A stretch of 55,662 bases of DNA from an uncultured Clostridiaceae bacterium. Its GTDB lineage: Bacteria > Bacillota > Clostridia > TANB77 > CAG-465. Below are positions 24,648-35,000 of this stretch, piece after piece. The DNA is taken from assembly GCA_947381905.1 (NCBI GenBank), contig CANCXL010000011.1:1-55662 (forward strand), given 5' to 3'. The notes below the pieces were generated by a model. The model did not search any database. It was not told the origin of the DNA and worked only from the letters and a program-made list of their open reading frames with translations. A program made the position numbers and the translations under genes. How positions within the stretch are numbered: the first letter of the stretch is position 1; each line of letters starts with the position of its first letter.

Positions 24648-26126
24648 TTATCTCCTACTTTTAGTTAAATTATTAGTAAGTATCCTTTGTCTTTTATTAT
24701 CTTCTGGTATAGAAATTCTTGTAAATACATTTCTTTTAAGCTCTGCTATATTTAATGGTGCAACAGGATATGTAAAGGCTTTTGTATAACTGTTAGTTGA
24801 AGAAAGTGTAGTTACAAGAAATATTGACGCTATAGCAATTCCAATAAGTCCACAAAGACTTGCAAGAAGCATAAATATTATTCTCCATTTTCTTAATGCA
24901 TTTACAACATTTATATCCGAAAACGTAAGACCTGATATCATTGTAAGGGCCACGACAATAATCATTATTGGCGATACAATTCCTGCACTTACTGCTGCAT
25001 CTCCAAGTATCAATGCTCCGACAATAGACAACGTATTTCCAGACATTTTATTTGATCTTAAGTCACTTTCTCTTAATATTTCAAAAGCAAAGATCATAAG
25101 TGCAGCCTCAACAAATGCTGGAAATGGAACACCTTCTCTTTGAGTTGCAAACGAGACTAACAGATCTGTTGGTATACTCTCCTGATCAAAAGTAATTAGC
25201 GCAAGATATAGAGATGGTACCATAATGGTTAAAACTAAGCATACATATCTTACTATTTTAGTTAAAGTTACATTTTTTGACTTTTGGTACATATCATCAA
25301 TATTATTAATAAAGTCCTCAAAAAATGCAGGAAGTATTAAAACAAATGGGCTATTATCTACTAGTACAGCAATTCTTCCTTGTAACAAATAATACGATAC
25401 TATATCTGGTCTTTCCGTATTTATTGACACAGGAAAATCTGACTCATTTTTTTCCTCCACATATTCTTGAATATAATTTATATCTAATATTCCATCAATA
25501 TTAATTTTACTAATCTTCTCTTTAATTAAGTCTACTAACTCCTTTTTGGCAATGTTTGACATATACATTATTCCAACTTTTGTTTTTGTCTGTACTCCAA
25601 GCTCTTGCTCATTATACACTAAGCTTGGACTCTTTATTCTTTTTCTAACAAGTCCTACATTTGTCATTATACTTTCTATAAACGAATCTTTTGCACCTCT
25701 TACACTATTCTCATTTGTAGGTTCACTTATTCCCCTAGAAAGATCTGCTTTGGCTTCTACTACATAAATTTTATTTTGCAAAATAATAACAACAAATCCA
25801 GATAAAATATAATTAAATACATTATCTTTTTCCTTATCTATTTCTTTTATTTTGTTAATAGAAATTTTACTTTCTAAGTCTACATATTCCCCATTTAAAT
25901 TATATTCTATTTTTTCTTTTAAGCTTTTTTCGCTATATTCCTTTTCATTACTTTGGCTTAATATTTCAACTATACTTCGTACTACAAAATTTGAAGATAC
26001 TGATGTATCAACTAATGCATCATTAAATATAAGAGTAACTTTGTTATTTAAAATATTTATCTCTCTAAAGTATATATCTTCTAATTCTTCTAACTTGCTT
26101 TTTAAAAAATTAATATAATCTTCCAT
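24648..26126 (-). CDS. gerAA: Spore germination receptor subunit GerAA-like
   Basis: 492 aa of the GerA family. A cytoplasmic N-terminal domain (about 1-290) includes EAKADLSRGISEPTNE and VRGAKDSFIESIMTNVGLVRKR, both diagnostic. It is followed by membrane segments from about 295 (LVLTIMVPSLYLALITF) and the EGVPFPAFVEAALMIFAFEILRE block. GerAA proteins form the oligomeric ion channel of the germinant receptor. It is first in the gerAA-gerAC-gerAB operon and preceded by TAGGAGA. Its presence says the organism makes spores. Expression under a forespore sigma factor is expected from the family, not seen here. Confidence 0.92.
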   Translation of the reverse strand: MEDYINFLKSKLEELEDIYFREINILNNKVTLIFNDALVDTSVSSNFVVRSIVEILSQSNEKEYSEKSLKEKIEYNLNGEYVDLESKISINKIKEIDKEKDNVFNYILSGFVVIILQNKIYVVEAKADLSRGISEPTNENSVRGAKDSFIESIMTNVGLVRKRIKSPSLVYNEQELGVQTKTKVGIMYMSNIAKKELVDLIKEKISKINIDGILDINYIQEYVEEKNESDFPVSINTERPDIVSYYLLQGRIAVLVDNSPFVLILPAFFEDFINNIDDMYQKSKNVTLTKIVRYVCLVLTIMVPSLYLALITFDQESIPTDLLVSFATQREGVPFPAFVEAALMIFAFEILRESDLRSNKMSGNTLSIVGALILGDAAVSAGIVSPIMIIVVALTMISGLTFSDINVVNALRKWRIIFMLLASLCGLIGIAIASIFLVTTLSSTNSYTKAFTYPVAPLNIAELKRNVFTRISIPEDNKRQRILTNNLTKSRR

Positions 26127-26179
26127 ATCTTTTCTCCTAATATATTTATGTGAAAAAAATATATTTTCTATACAAAAAA

Positions 26180-26203
26180 AGAAGTTATATAAATATAACT
26201 TCT
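26180..26203 (-). terminator. cotH-family gene terminator
   Basis: Stem AGAAGTTATA/TATAACTTCT with a 4-nt loop, then T-run on the minus strand. Located between the CotH gene and gerAA, so these are separate units. Confidence 0.88.
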
Positions 26204-26224
26204 CCTTTTTATTTTATGTAAATA

Positions 26225-27562
26225 TTATAAATTATTAACAAAATTATCTATATATTCTCCTCTATCTTTTACATAGTTTATTATCTGATTTAAATCATAT
26301 TCTATACTTGGTATATTAGTCCATTTCTCATGTTCTCTTTTCCATGCATCCTCTGTTATATATGAATTAAATTTATTAAATTCATATATTATACTATCAT
26401 TTGATAGTACAGAATTTCTTAGCTCATTATATCTTTGTTTAAATTCATCTTTGTAGCATATAAGAATTCTATCCCAAAGTTTGCTTTTTGCCTCATACTC
26501 ATAAAAGCCATAGTACGAATTGCATAACTTTTCTCCATTCCAATATAGACCCCAAGTACTATCCAAATCATATAAAGCTGGATACCATACTTCTCCATCA
26601 TATGTAACAAGTAACATGTTTTTTGCCACATTGTCTATACCATTATCCAGTAATGTTAAACTTAAATAGTTTAAACACGCATCTAAATTTAAATACTCAT
26701 CAAAATGTTCTCTAAATTCTTCGTTAGAGCTATCTTTTACAAATTTTATTACTCTATTAAGTTTATCATATGTGCTTTTAATCTCCTCATCAGTAGAATC
26801 TGGACCAACCTCTATAGACCAATCTCTATAATCTTTTTCATTTTCCATAACTTTTTCAAAAGTACAAGAACTATTAGAAAGATTGTTTTCAGCGCACATC
26901 ACAATATGATTTTCATTATTTTTGTCAATATTAAACATCCATGCGTCTTTTGGTATATTAATTGTATATAATCCTAAATACTCTCCATTTGCATATATCT
27001 CAATAGGATACCCATCAATAACTCCATTATTTGGAGTATTAGAAAATAAATTATATTCTTCTTGCATGTTTGATGCTATTCTAGCTGTTACAATATTTCT
27101 TGCTTGAGTACTATCAATCCAATTTGCTTTTAAGCAATACTTACTTTGCTCTCCCCAGCCAAATCCTAAATCAATCTTATTTTTTTCATTATTTTGTTCA
27201 TCTTTAAAAAAATTTATAGTATAGTTCTTCTTATCATATCTAAGACTAGATGTTCCTTGAACTTTTATTGATGCATATGATCTAAAAAGTTCATTTTTTT
27301 CAACAACTATTTTGCAACTTACTGATGCGATTTCTTTTTTAGACTTCAAATTTAGAAAATCTCCATCTAAATATAATTTTGGAATTATATAATTTTCACC
27401 ATCGACTAAATCTATTGCTTGAGTTGGTGTTTGCTCTACTATCTCATCTGGTTTATTTCTTATAATCTCAACAATAGCTACTGTACTTATAACTGGTATA
27501 CTTAATATTAATATAACCACTAAAAGTGTAATAATGTGTATCTTTTCCTTTTTTATCTCCAT
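26225..27562 (-). CDS. CotH-family protein kinase, membrane-anchored
   Basis: 445 aa. One N-terminal membrane anchor (about 10-33) is followed by a CotH domain. The pattern SIKVQGTSSLRYDKKNYTI near residue 105, the central lysine in YCLKANWID, and YPALYDLDSTWGLYW with the catalytic aspartates match the CotH kinase fold. In Bacillus, CotH phosphorylates spore coat proteins. In Clostridia many anchored CotH-like proteins are not coat-linked, so a spore role is suggested only by the neighbouring gerA operon. Confidence 0.88.
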   Translation of the reverse strand: MEIKKEKIHIITLLVVILILSIPVISTVAIVEIIRNKPDEIVEQTPTQAIDLVDGENYIIPKLYLDGDFLNLKSKKEIASVSCKIVVEKNELFRSYASIKVQGTSSLRYDKKNYTINFFKDEQNNEKNKIDLGFGWGEQSKYCLKANWIDSTQARNIVTARIASNMQEEYNLFSNTPNNGVIDGYPIEIYANGEYLGLYTINIPKDAWMFNIDKNNENHIVMCAENNLSNSSCTFEKVMENEKDYRDWSIEVGPDSTDEEIKSTYDKLNRVIKFVKDSSNEEFREHFDEYLNLDACLNYLSLTLLDNGIDNVAKNMLLVTYDGEVWYPALYDLDSTWGLYWNGEKLCNSYYGFYEYEAKSKLWDRILICYKDEFKQRYNELRNSVLSNDSIIYEFNKFNSYITEDAWKREHEKWTNIPSIEYDLNQIINYVKDRGEYIDNFVNNL

Positions 27563-27669
27563 ATAACTACCTACTTATCTATTAAAATAAATACCTTTAA
27601 TTTAATAGTACACATTATTACAACATTTTTCAACATTTCATATATTTTGTTTATTCAATTTTAAACATT

Positions 27670-27696
27670 ATTACTAGTTTATTTCAAACTAGTAAT
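27670..27696 (-). terminator. Hairpin overlapping the stop of the SDR gene
   Basis: 11-bp stem ATTACTAGTTT/AAACTAGTAAT with a 5-nt loop, straddling the SDR stop codon. The T-tail on the minus strand is poor (AATGTTT), so it may be a weak terminator or a 3' stabiliser. Confidence 0.55.
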
Positions 27697-28444
27697 ATCT
27701 TTTACCATTTTGAGAAGCATACAATATATATTTTGATATTCCATTAGGAATAATTTTATTAAATGCATATGCAATTTTATTTACAATTCCTGGAACAATT
27801 ATTTCTCTCTTTTTTAACATTTTATCTACAGTATATTCAGCTACCTTTTTAGAATCACTTGGCGGTATGAAAAATCTAACACCTAAGTCGCTATTAAAGT
27901 TTGTATCCACTGCTCCTGCACAAAGTGTTGATACACTAACATTTATACTCTTCATTTTTAGTTCCATATTTATCGCTCTACTCATACTTGTTATATATGC
28001 TTTACTTGCATAGTACGAACTCATTAAAGGTCCTGGAACAAATCCAAGTATTGAGGAAACATTTAAAATTATACCATTATCTTTTTTTACCATATCTTTA
28101 AGATAAAGCTTTGTTATTAAATCTGTGGCTATAACATTAAGATTTAACATTCCAATCTCTTTACTTGAATCTATATCATAAAATTCACCATATAGTCCTA
28201 TTCCTGCATTATTTACTAAAATATCTATATTTTCATCTTTTGTTATATCATATAATTTATACATATTAGAAATAATAGATAGATCCATATCTATAACTTC
28301 AACATTTGTTTTACATTCTTTTTTTAAGTTTAATAAGCATTCTTTTCTTCTTGCTACTACAATAAGGTCATAACCTTTTTGACTAAGACATCTAGCTATA
28401 CTATATCCAATTCCAGATGATGCTCCTGTTATTAATGCCTTCAT
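27689..28444 (-). CDS. Short-chain dehydrogenase/reductase
   Basis: A 251-aa classical SDR. The dinucleotide motif TGASSGIG is at 6-13, NNAGIG near 78, the catalytic serine in LNVSSILGF, and YYASK gives the Tyr-xxx-Lys pair. It looks like the DltE/YqjQ-type group of SDRs, substrate unknown. No membrane segment. It is divergent from the six-TM gene to the right and preceded by an AAAGGTGA site. Confidence 0.9.
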   Translation of the reverse strand: MKALITGASSGIGYSIARCLSQKGYDLIVVARRKECLLNLKKECKTNVEVIDMDLSIISNMYKLYDITKDENIDILVNNAGIGLYGEFYDIDSSKEIGMLNLNVIATDLITKLYLKDMVKKDNGIILNVSSILGFVPGPLMSSYYASKAYITSMSRAINMELKMKSINVSVSTLCAGAVDTNFNSDLGVRFFIPPSDSKKVAEYTVDKMLKKREIIVPGIVNKIAYAFNKIIPNGISKYILYASQNGKRYY

Positions 28445-28532
28445 TTATATTTCACCTTTTACCTCTTATTTAATTTTTATCATTATAATTATATAATGTC
28501 AAGCGCTAATTTTGTTATTGTAAACTATTAAG

Positions 28533-28561
28533 TTGAAAAATATGCAGAAATATAGTATAAT
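28533..28561 (+). promoter_or_regulatory. Promoter of the six-TM protein gene
   Basis: TTGAAA (28533-28538), 17-nt spacer, TATAAT (28556-28561). The leader is about 17 nt with GAGGTG. Confidence 0.85.
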
Positions 28562-28584
28562 ATAATTATTGTGAGGTGAAAAAT

Positions 28585-29259
28585 ATGAGTAGCAAAAGAG
28601 AACTTTCTTTCGCGTTTAAAGTAGCTACTACTGTATGCTGCCTAACAGGGGTTTTGTCTAACTTACTAAGAACTACATCAATTGCAAGTATCTTATCTTT
28701 TTATACAATGCAAAGCAATATATTTGTTCTTGTATTTTATATTGGGTACTTTATCTCAAGAGCAATAAAACCAGACGTTGAGAAAACAAATGCATACCAT
28801 ATTCTAAAAGGTGCAACTGTTATGATTATAATGTTAACATTTATTGTTTACACTGTATCATTGCAACCTAATGATTTTTTTATGGATGTAAAGACTTCAT
28901 CATCAAACATATTTAGATTTTCTAACATCTTTGTGCATTTTCTTACACCTATAATGGTATTTTTAGATTATGCTTTATTTGATGAAAAAGGATATTATAA
29001 GAAATGCTATGCATTCTTTTGGATAATTTTTCCAGCATTATATCCAATATATGTCTATACTTATTCTCACTTTGGTGGAAGATTTTTTTCAGTTGGTGGC
29101 TCTAAAAAATATGCTTATTTTTTCTTAGATATAGACAAAATAGGCGTAATTGGGGTTCTCAGCTATATGTTAATCTTTATAGCTTGCTACTTGGCGATTA
29201 GTCTTTTAGTAATTAAAATAGACAAAGGTTTAGGACGACGGAAGAATGAAAAAAAGTAA
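28585..29259 (+). CDS. Six-TM membrane protein, Pr6Pr/FAR-17a-like
   Basis: 225 aa with about six membrane segments. The pattern fits the Pr6Pr/AIG1-like group of small membrane proteins: FYTMQSNIFVLVFYIGY in the second helix, then NIFVHFLTPIMVFLDYALF and IFPALYPIYVYTYS. Bacterial members have no established role; eukaryotic relatives are lipid hydrolases. The start at 28585 is chosen because GAGGTG lies 7 nt upstream; the in-frame GTG at 28576 is part of that site. Own promoter and terminator. Confidence 0.7.
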   Translation: MSSKRELSFAFKVATTVCCLTGVLSNLLRTTSIASILSFYTMQSNIFVLVFYIGYFISRAIKPDVEKTNAYHILKGATVMIIMLTFIVYTVSLQPNDFFMDVKTSSSNIFRFSNIFVHFLTPIMVFLDYALFDEKGYYKKCYAFFWIIFPALYPIYVYTYSHFGGRFFSVGGSKKYAYFFLDIDKIGVIGVLSYMLIFIACYLAISLLVIKIDKGLGRRKNEKK

Positions 29260-29276
29260 GCAATACCTGATCGCAA

Positions 29277-29301
29277 AAAACAGCTCTTGTTGAGCTGTTT
29301 T
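29277..29301. terminator. Bidirectional terminator between six-TM gene and pnuC
   Basis: 10-bp stem AAAACAGCTC/GAGCTGTTTT with a 5-nt loop, followed by T-rich sequence. Serves both convergent genes. Confidence 0.88.
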
Positions 29302-29309
29302 CTTTTTTA

Positions 29310-30098
29310 TTATAATAATTTTTTATCTTCTTTTGCTTCTTTATGTTCTTTAATATATTTTGTCCATTTAATATATCCATATGTTGTATTAGTTAAATAT
29401 CCAGCTTTAAGTACAAGTAAAACATATTGTCCAGATAAAATATTAATTACTGTTTCTAAAATAGTATTTATATACCATGCAATCCATTGCTCTCTTAATC
29501 TTAATAATATAAATACACCATTTGCAATTCCCACTGCAGACACACATGCGTCTAAATAACATACTATTGTTTCTATTAATTCATTTCCACCAAACAAGTC
29601 TGTTTCAACATCTAAAGTTGTTAAGAAATATCCTACGACTATAGTCCATACTACAATTCCGACAATTACTAGTACTTCTGCAAGGCCACTAAGTTTTCTA
29701 ACTTTTGTAACATCTTCATTTTGCTTATCTGGATGTTTATGCCAGTTAATAAATGAAATAATATCAATTGGTATCCAAAAGAATAATGTTGATGCCATAG
29801 TTGCAAATCTTGAAGCAAGTACAATTAATGTTATTATTTCTGTTACTTCAACAAATAAAGATACAATAAAGTTCCATTTACTCTGTTTTGATATAAGTAA
29901 TTCACATAGAATGTTAAAAAATATATCAGCAAGGTAAAGTCCCATAATAAGTTTTCCATTAACGCCATTTACATCCTCTTCTGGAAATATAAAAGCAAAT
30001 ACTACTGCAAGTATTAGTATACTAAAAAACCATACTTTCTCATAAGTACTAAAATAATTCCATAAGTCTATTAGGCGTTCTTTAATACTCTTTTTCAT
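29310..30098 (-). CDS. pnuC: PnuC-type nicotinamide riboside transporter
   Basis: 262 aa with about seven or eight membrane segments. The C-terminal half has LREQWIAWYINTILE and LVLKAGYLTNTTYGYIKW, the conserved substrate-channel region of PnuC proteins, which import NAD precursors by facilitated diffusion. PnuC relatives can also carry other vitamins (PnuT, PnuX), and no riboswitch upstream tells which. It has a perfect-consensus promoter and a short leader with GAAGGAG. Confidence 0.85.
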   Translation of the reverse strand: MKKSIKERLIDLWNYFSTYEKVWFFSILILAVVFAFIFPEEDVNGVNGKLIMGLYLADIFFNILCELLISKQSKWNFIVSLFVEVTEIITLIVLASRFATMASTLFFWIPIDIISFINWHKHPDKQNEDVTKVRKLSGLAEVLVIVGIVVWTIVVGYFLTTLDVETDLFGGNELIETIVCYLDACVSAVGIANGVFILLRLREQWIAWYINTILETVINILSGQYVLLVLKAGYLTNTTYGYIKWTKYIKEHKEAKEDKKLL

Positions 30099-30124
30099 TT
30101 TTTATTTCTCCTTCTACCCGAATA

Positions 30125-30153
30125 ATTATAATACTTATGTCATATAATGTCAA
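30125..30153 (-). promoter_or_regulatory. pnuC promoter
   Basis: Minus strand TTGACA (30148-30153), 17 nt, TATAAT (30125-30130): both hexamers are perfect consensus. An inverted repeat GGAGGTA/TACCTCC at 30166-30183 lies just upstream of the -35. Confidence 0.88.
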
Positions 30154-30286
30154 ATCCAAACAAAATGGAGGTATTACTACCTCCTTGTAACTTTGTATAT
30201 TAATAATTAAATTGTTTGCTTAGCTTGTTATTATTGTATCAATAAGCAAAACAATTATCAATAAATAATTTATATATTTTTAAAGG

Positions 30287-30315
30287 TTTACTTTTTATGT
30301 AAATTATGTTATAAT
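30287..30315 (+). promoter_or_regulatory. Promoter of the DUF4230-like gene
   Basis: TTTACT (30287-30292), 17-nt spacer, TATAAT (30310-30315), giving a leader of about 47 nt with AAGGAGG. Confidence 0.82.
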
Positions 30316-30368
30316 ATATATGTGCTTGTATATAAATTGTTTCTTTTAGAATAAAAAGGAGGATTTAT

Positions 30369-31019
30369 ATGATTAAAAAATTATTTAAAGGAGTTCTAAC
30401 ACTTATAGTGTTAGGAATTGTTGTATTTTTGGGATACAACTATGTTCAGTACAAAAATCAAGAGGTAGACAACTTAAAAAGAGAAGTACAAGCAGAAAAC
30501 GATGCAAAATTACAAGAGGAATTATTAAGAAGAGAAATGGAGAAATCTGAAACATTAATAGATGCAATTAATAATGATATAGCACTTACACTATTAAGAA
30601 CAAAAGGAAATGTTAAACTCACTCATGATAAGACGCCAGAAAATAATGGTTGGACAGAATGGTTATTTAACTCAGACATCAAAGTATATGCAGATTTTAC
30701 TACCGCTTTTACTATTGAAACGTCTCAAATAGACACTAAAATTTTAGAAGATGGTACTGTTTCAATATCTTATGATGAAGATGATATAAAATTATCTTTA
30801 GTAGACATTACAGACTATAAAGTTTCTACAAACAAGAGCATATTTGGAAGCTCTTACAAGCCAGACCAAGTGGCTGCTTTTGAACAGATAGCACGTAATA
30901 GTGTTATTGAAAAAGTAAATACTGAAACAAATTTATTACAAGCAAGCAAAAACTTAGAAGCATATTTTACAACACTTGCAACTAATTTAGATGTAAAAAT
31001 TGTAGTAAATATTAGATAA
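30369..31019 (+). CDS. Membrane-anchored DUF4230-like protein
   Basis: 216 aa. An N-terminal membrane anchor (about 5-24) is followed by a coiled-coil-like charged stretch (30-65) and an extracellular domain. In that domain, DIKVYADFTTAFTIETSQI and the C-terminal LDVKIVVNIR resemble DUF4230 proteins. Function unknown. A strong GGAGG site precedes the ATG. Stands alone, with a terminator shared with cysE. Confidence 0.65.
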   Translation: MIKKLFKGVLTLIVLGIVVFLGYNYVQYKNQEVDNLKREVQAENDAKLQEELLRREMEKSETLIDAINNDIALTLLRTKGNVKLTHDKTPENNGWTEWLFNSDIKVYADFTTAFTIETSQIDTKILEDGTVSISYDEDDIKLSLVDITDYKVSTNKSIFGSSYKPDQVAAFEQIARNSVIEKVNTETNLLQASKNLEAYFTTLATNLDVKIVVNIR

Positions 31020-31024
31020 TATAG

Positions 31025-31044
31025 GGCACTTCATTTGAAGTGCT
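31025..31044. terminator. Bidirectional terminator between DUF4230-like gene and cysE
   Basis: Stem GCACTTCA/TGAAGTGC with a 2-nt centre, followed by TTATTTTTTT on the plus strand. The minus-strand tail (CCCTATATT) is poor, so it is best for the rightward gene. Confidence 0.75.
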
Positions 31045-31045
31045 C

Positions 31046-31576
31046 TTATTTTTTTATTGCTATTGCAGGTATTCCTACTAATGTACAATTTGAAACATCT
31101 CCCTTTAATACAATCGCTCCTGCACCAATTTTAACATTATCTCCAATTATTATAGGTCCAAGTATCTTTGCACCCGCTCCTACCATAACATTATTGCCTA
31201 TTGTAGGGTGTCTTTTATGTATATCTTTTCCTGTTCCACCTAGAGTTGCTCCATGATATATAGTGCAATAGTCTCCAATTTCTGCAGTTTCCCCTATTAC
31301 TATTCCCATTCCATGATCAATAAATAATCTCTTTCCTATCTTTGCGCCTGGATGAATTTCAATTCCAGTAAAAAATCTAGATATCTGTGAAATCAATCTT
31401 GCTATAAATTTAAACCTTATCTTATAAAAAAAGTGAGCAATTCTATGATTTATTATGGCGTGAAAACCAGGATAAAGAAAAATTACTTCTAATATATTTC
31501 TTGTTGCTGGATCTTTACATTTTATATTCTGAGCATCTCTATATAATGCTACAAATATATTTTCTTTTTTTGTCAT
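31046..31576 (-). CDS. cysE: Serine O-acetyltransferase
   Basis: 176 aa, the short clostridial/EpsC form. It acetylates serine with acetyl-CoA, the first step of cysteine synthesis. An N-terminal helical region ([19 protein letters not shown]) is followed by the hexapeptide left-handed beta-helix: [37 protein letters not shown] and [19 protein letters not shown]. Catalytic histidines are in these blocks. No cysK neighbour and no T-box or other leader is visible in the ~265-nt upstream gap. Confidence 0.95.
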   Translation of the reverse strand: MTKKENIFVALYRDAQNIKCKDPATRNILEVIFLYPGFHAIINHRIAHFFYKIRFKFIARLISQISRFFTGIEIHPGAKIGKRLFIDHGMGIVIGETAEIGDYCTIYHGATLGGTGKDIHKRHPTIGNNVMVGAGAKILGPIIIGDNVKIGAGAIVLKGDVSNCTLVGIPAIAIKK

Positions 31577-31758
31577 ACAATATCACCTATATTATACTAT
31601 GATTATATAATTATTAATGTGATATAATAGTTATACGTATTGAATTGAAATCAGTGTTCTAATCGGTTTTTATATGAATCTGGTAATATTTTACTGTATA
31701 GTATTAAAAGGCTTTTAAAACTTAAATTTTAACAAAGATAAGCTTAAGTTATATAATA

Positions 31759-31787
31759 TTGTTTTTATGTATACTTTGTGTTATAAT
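31759..31787 (+). promoter_or_regulatory. Promoter of the 59-aa gene
   Basis: TTGTTT (31759-31764), 17-nt spacer, TATAAT (31782-31787). Leader about 48 nt. The stretch 31600-31755 before it shows no gene or clear structure. Confidence 0.75.
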
Positions 31788-31841
31788 ATCTTATATACTT
31801 TATATTATATTTCAAAAAATAATTTTTTAGGAGGTGCTATT

Positions 31842-32021
31842 ATGGCAAAAAAGAAAAAATGTGAAAAAATAACAATAAATACTTACGATGTATTAAAAAA
31901 AGTTAGATCTCCCTTTTCAACAGTTAAAATGACTGGCGCAGGAGCTCACAAAAGCAAAAAAGATTTTAATCGTCAAGCCCAAAAACTTGCTGACAAAAAA
32001 GTTTTTTCACAATATAAATAA
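31842..32021 (+). CDS. Small basic 59-aa protein
   Basis: 59 aa, strongly basic, starting MAKKKKCEKITINTYDV and containing STVKMTGAGAHKSKK. Not recognised. No membrane segment. A real gene is supported by TAGGAGGTG 7 nt before the ATG, the consensus promoter and a strong terminator directly after the stop; an upstream in-frame ATG lacks a ribosome site and is partly upstream of the expected transcript start. Charge and size recall nucleic-acid or ribosome-associated small proteins, but this is inference. Confidence 0.75.
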   Translation: MAKKKKCEKITINTYDVLKKVRSPFSTVKMTGAGAHKSKKDFNRQAQKLADKKVFSQYK

Positions 32022-32048
32022 AAGAACCTAAGTTATACTTAGGTTCTT
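32022..32048. terminator. Bidirectional terminator between 59-aa gene and adhesin
   Basis: 11-bp perfect stem AAGAACCTAAG/CTTAGGTTCTT with a 5-nt loop starting right after the stop codon. It can end both convergent genes. Confidence 0.88.
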
Positions 32049-32064
32049 TATTTAACTAACTAAT

Positions 32065-35000
32065 TTAGTTTCTTCTTAATTTTTTTGTTGCAACAACAAT
32101 TGCACTTACAGAAACTAGAGCTACGATAGCATATAATGCTACAGCTATATCTCCTGTTGGAACATTTGTAAAGTCTACAACATAAGTAAAGTCGTTTTCT
32201 GTAACTTTAACTTCCATTTCAAGATCTGATTTCTCATATCCTTCCGGAGCTTCAACTTCTTTTACAGTATATTTACCATATAAAAGTCCAGTTACATATA
32301 ATTGACCATTATCATCTGTAGTTTCTTCAACTACAACTACATCATCTTCATCAACAATTTGGAATTTACATCCAGGAACTGGTTCACCAGTTTCATCATC
32401 TGTTTTATTGATTAAGATATTTCCTCTTACATAGTTAACTTTTACAGTTTCTAGTAATTCTGTATCTTTTTCAAGATAATATTCTTTAGTTGCAGGTGTT
32501 ACATACCATTTTTCAAGTCCAGCAACTTGTCTGATATATCTTCCAGCTCTTACATCTTCAAAGTGAGCTACACCATTTTCATCAGTTACTACTTCATATG
32601 CAACTTTTTTAGTTTCAGGATCTACTAATTGAACTTTAACTTCTTCAAGTGGAGTTTCAGTTTCATCTTCAACTGCAATATCAAAAGCTACAAGTATTCT
32701 TTCATCCATTAGTACTCTTTTCTCAGTTTTGTTTTCTGGAGATAATGTAAAGCTTACTAATGCTTCATTTAATTCATAATATCTTGGAGCTTTAGTTTCT
32801 TTTACAGCATAAGTTCCATATGGAAGTCCTTCAATTGTAAATTCTCCTTTTTCATTAGTTGTGCAAACAACTTCTACATAATCTTCTCCTACTTTTTCAA
32901 GTAATGGATAATATTTACCATCTTCTGCTAGGAAGTATAATTGAACTTCTGCATCTGGAAGAAGTATAACATCTGTATTTGCATCATCATCAGCACCTGC
33001 AAATGCAGATAAAATTTTATCTATAACACTTGCAACTTTATCAAATAATGATTGTTCGTTATTTACTTCTGCTGGATATAATTCTTCAATTTTTTGTAAA
33101 GTGAATTTAGTAGATTTAATTGCTTCATTTACAATTGTACCTACAGAAATATTGAATACTTTATCAGTGTTATTTGCTGGTTTAGTTTCAAAATTGTATT
33201 TAGTATCACTTAATTCATAATTGATATTTGTTCTAATTTCTTTTGCATAGAATTTACCCATTGGGTATTCAGATAAGAATGTACCTTTACCATTATCATC
33301 AAATGTTACAACGTCAACAAGAGTATTTGCATTTATTCTCTTAACTCCGTTAACATCTGCGATATCTTCAGCAGCGTATATTCCAACTAAAACATCACCA
33401 AATGCAGCTACGTTGATTGGTTCAACAGCTTCTGCGTTAGTCATTGGTTCATGTGGATCTCTAATACCACCTTCTGTGCTTCTATAGTATTTTAATCCTT
33501 CTAATACTTTAGTTACATCTAGTTCATATGTTTGTCTTTCTAGAGTATAAGCTTGTTTTGGTAAGTTATATTCTTTTACAGATTGTGCTTGAGCTGTTAC
33601 TTCAAGTATTCTTTCAGTAGCATCTATAGCATATCCTGCTGGAGCTTCTACCATTTTTAATGTATAAGATCCAATATATAGTTTTGTTTTGTGTTCACCT
33701 GTTGCATCTGATGTAAATTCATCAACAACTTGTCCTGCTCTATAATGAACAAATCCATCACCAGTTACAATATCTTCTTTAGCAATTATTTGGAATTTAG
33801 CACCACTTAATGCTTGAGAAGTGTATGCTGGTTGATTTACTGTTTCACCATATTTATTAACTGAGTTAGTTCCAGTTAATACATTACCTCTTGTAGTTAC
33901 TGTTACAATACCTTTTTGAGGAATGTTTTCGTTAGGAACTTCAATTATTTTATCCTTTGGTTCACCTTCAACATGTTCTACTGTAAATGTAGATACTGGT
34001 TGATTGTATTGGCTACTACTTGGATCTTTTGTTGCATTATAATATCCTTCTGGAGCAACATCTTCGTATACTTTGTAAGTACCAGCTGGTAATTTAGCAG
34101 GCATTACTAAGTATCCTAAGTTTTCTGTACTATATTGATTTAGTACCATTTCATTTGGATACATTACTTTTTGTGAAATTATATTTCCTTTATCGTCTCT
34201 TACACTATAAAGAGTTTTGCTCATAGTAACTTTATCTTTACTTTCAGCATCTAATTTTATTAATTTAATGTATCTTTCAGCTATGTCTGTATTTATTATT
34301 TTAGAATAAATGTATGTTTCTTCTCTATCAATGAATATGCTTAATGGATCCATGAAGTTTAATTTATCATTTACTCTTTTTGTTTCTGTTACTGTATAAT
34401 GACCATATGGTAAGTTTGTAAATTCAACTACACCAATATCATTTACTACACCAACATAGTTTTTATTTGAATTGCTGTCTAATGTTACAGTTATTTCAGA
34501 TCCAACAGATGGGAATTTTGTAGTGTTTCCACTTAAATCACTGTTAGATACAACCATTCTAAATCCACCATATATAACTGGTTCTTCAGATTCAACTGTT
34601 ACAACTTTTTGACCATTAACGTCTGTTGCAGCATTTTTAGCAGCTTTTTTAACTGCAGAATCTATTTTACATCCTTCAGATACTGCTAATTCTTTTACCC
34701 AGTAATCTGCAAATTCTACTGGATCAGATGTTGCATAACCTTGTGCATCAGTTACAACTTCTTGTACTAATTTAGTACATGCTTCATCTGAGTAAATTCC
34801 ATATCTAGCACCCGCAACTGTTGCATCTCCTGTATTAGGATTTGTTCCAGCTTGTAGAGTTTTGTGAACTTTAACTCTTAATGCATTAGTATAGAAACTT
34901 ACATAGTATACTTGGCTATCTCTTTGAGCACCAGTATAATATACAAATTCTTTACCAGCAGCTGATGCAGTAGCAGCACCATATCTACCACCGTTTATTG

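Noticed and set aside
30166..30183. Inverted repeat GGAGGTA/TACCTCC as terminator or riboswitch upstream of pnuC
   Set aside because: It lies upstream of the -35 of pnuC, has no T-run, and no NAD riboswitch pattern is visible.
31577..31755. T-box or other cysteine-responsive leader for cysE
   Set aside because: No specifier loop, antiterminator or terminator seen in the gap.
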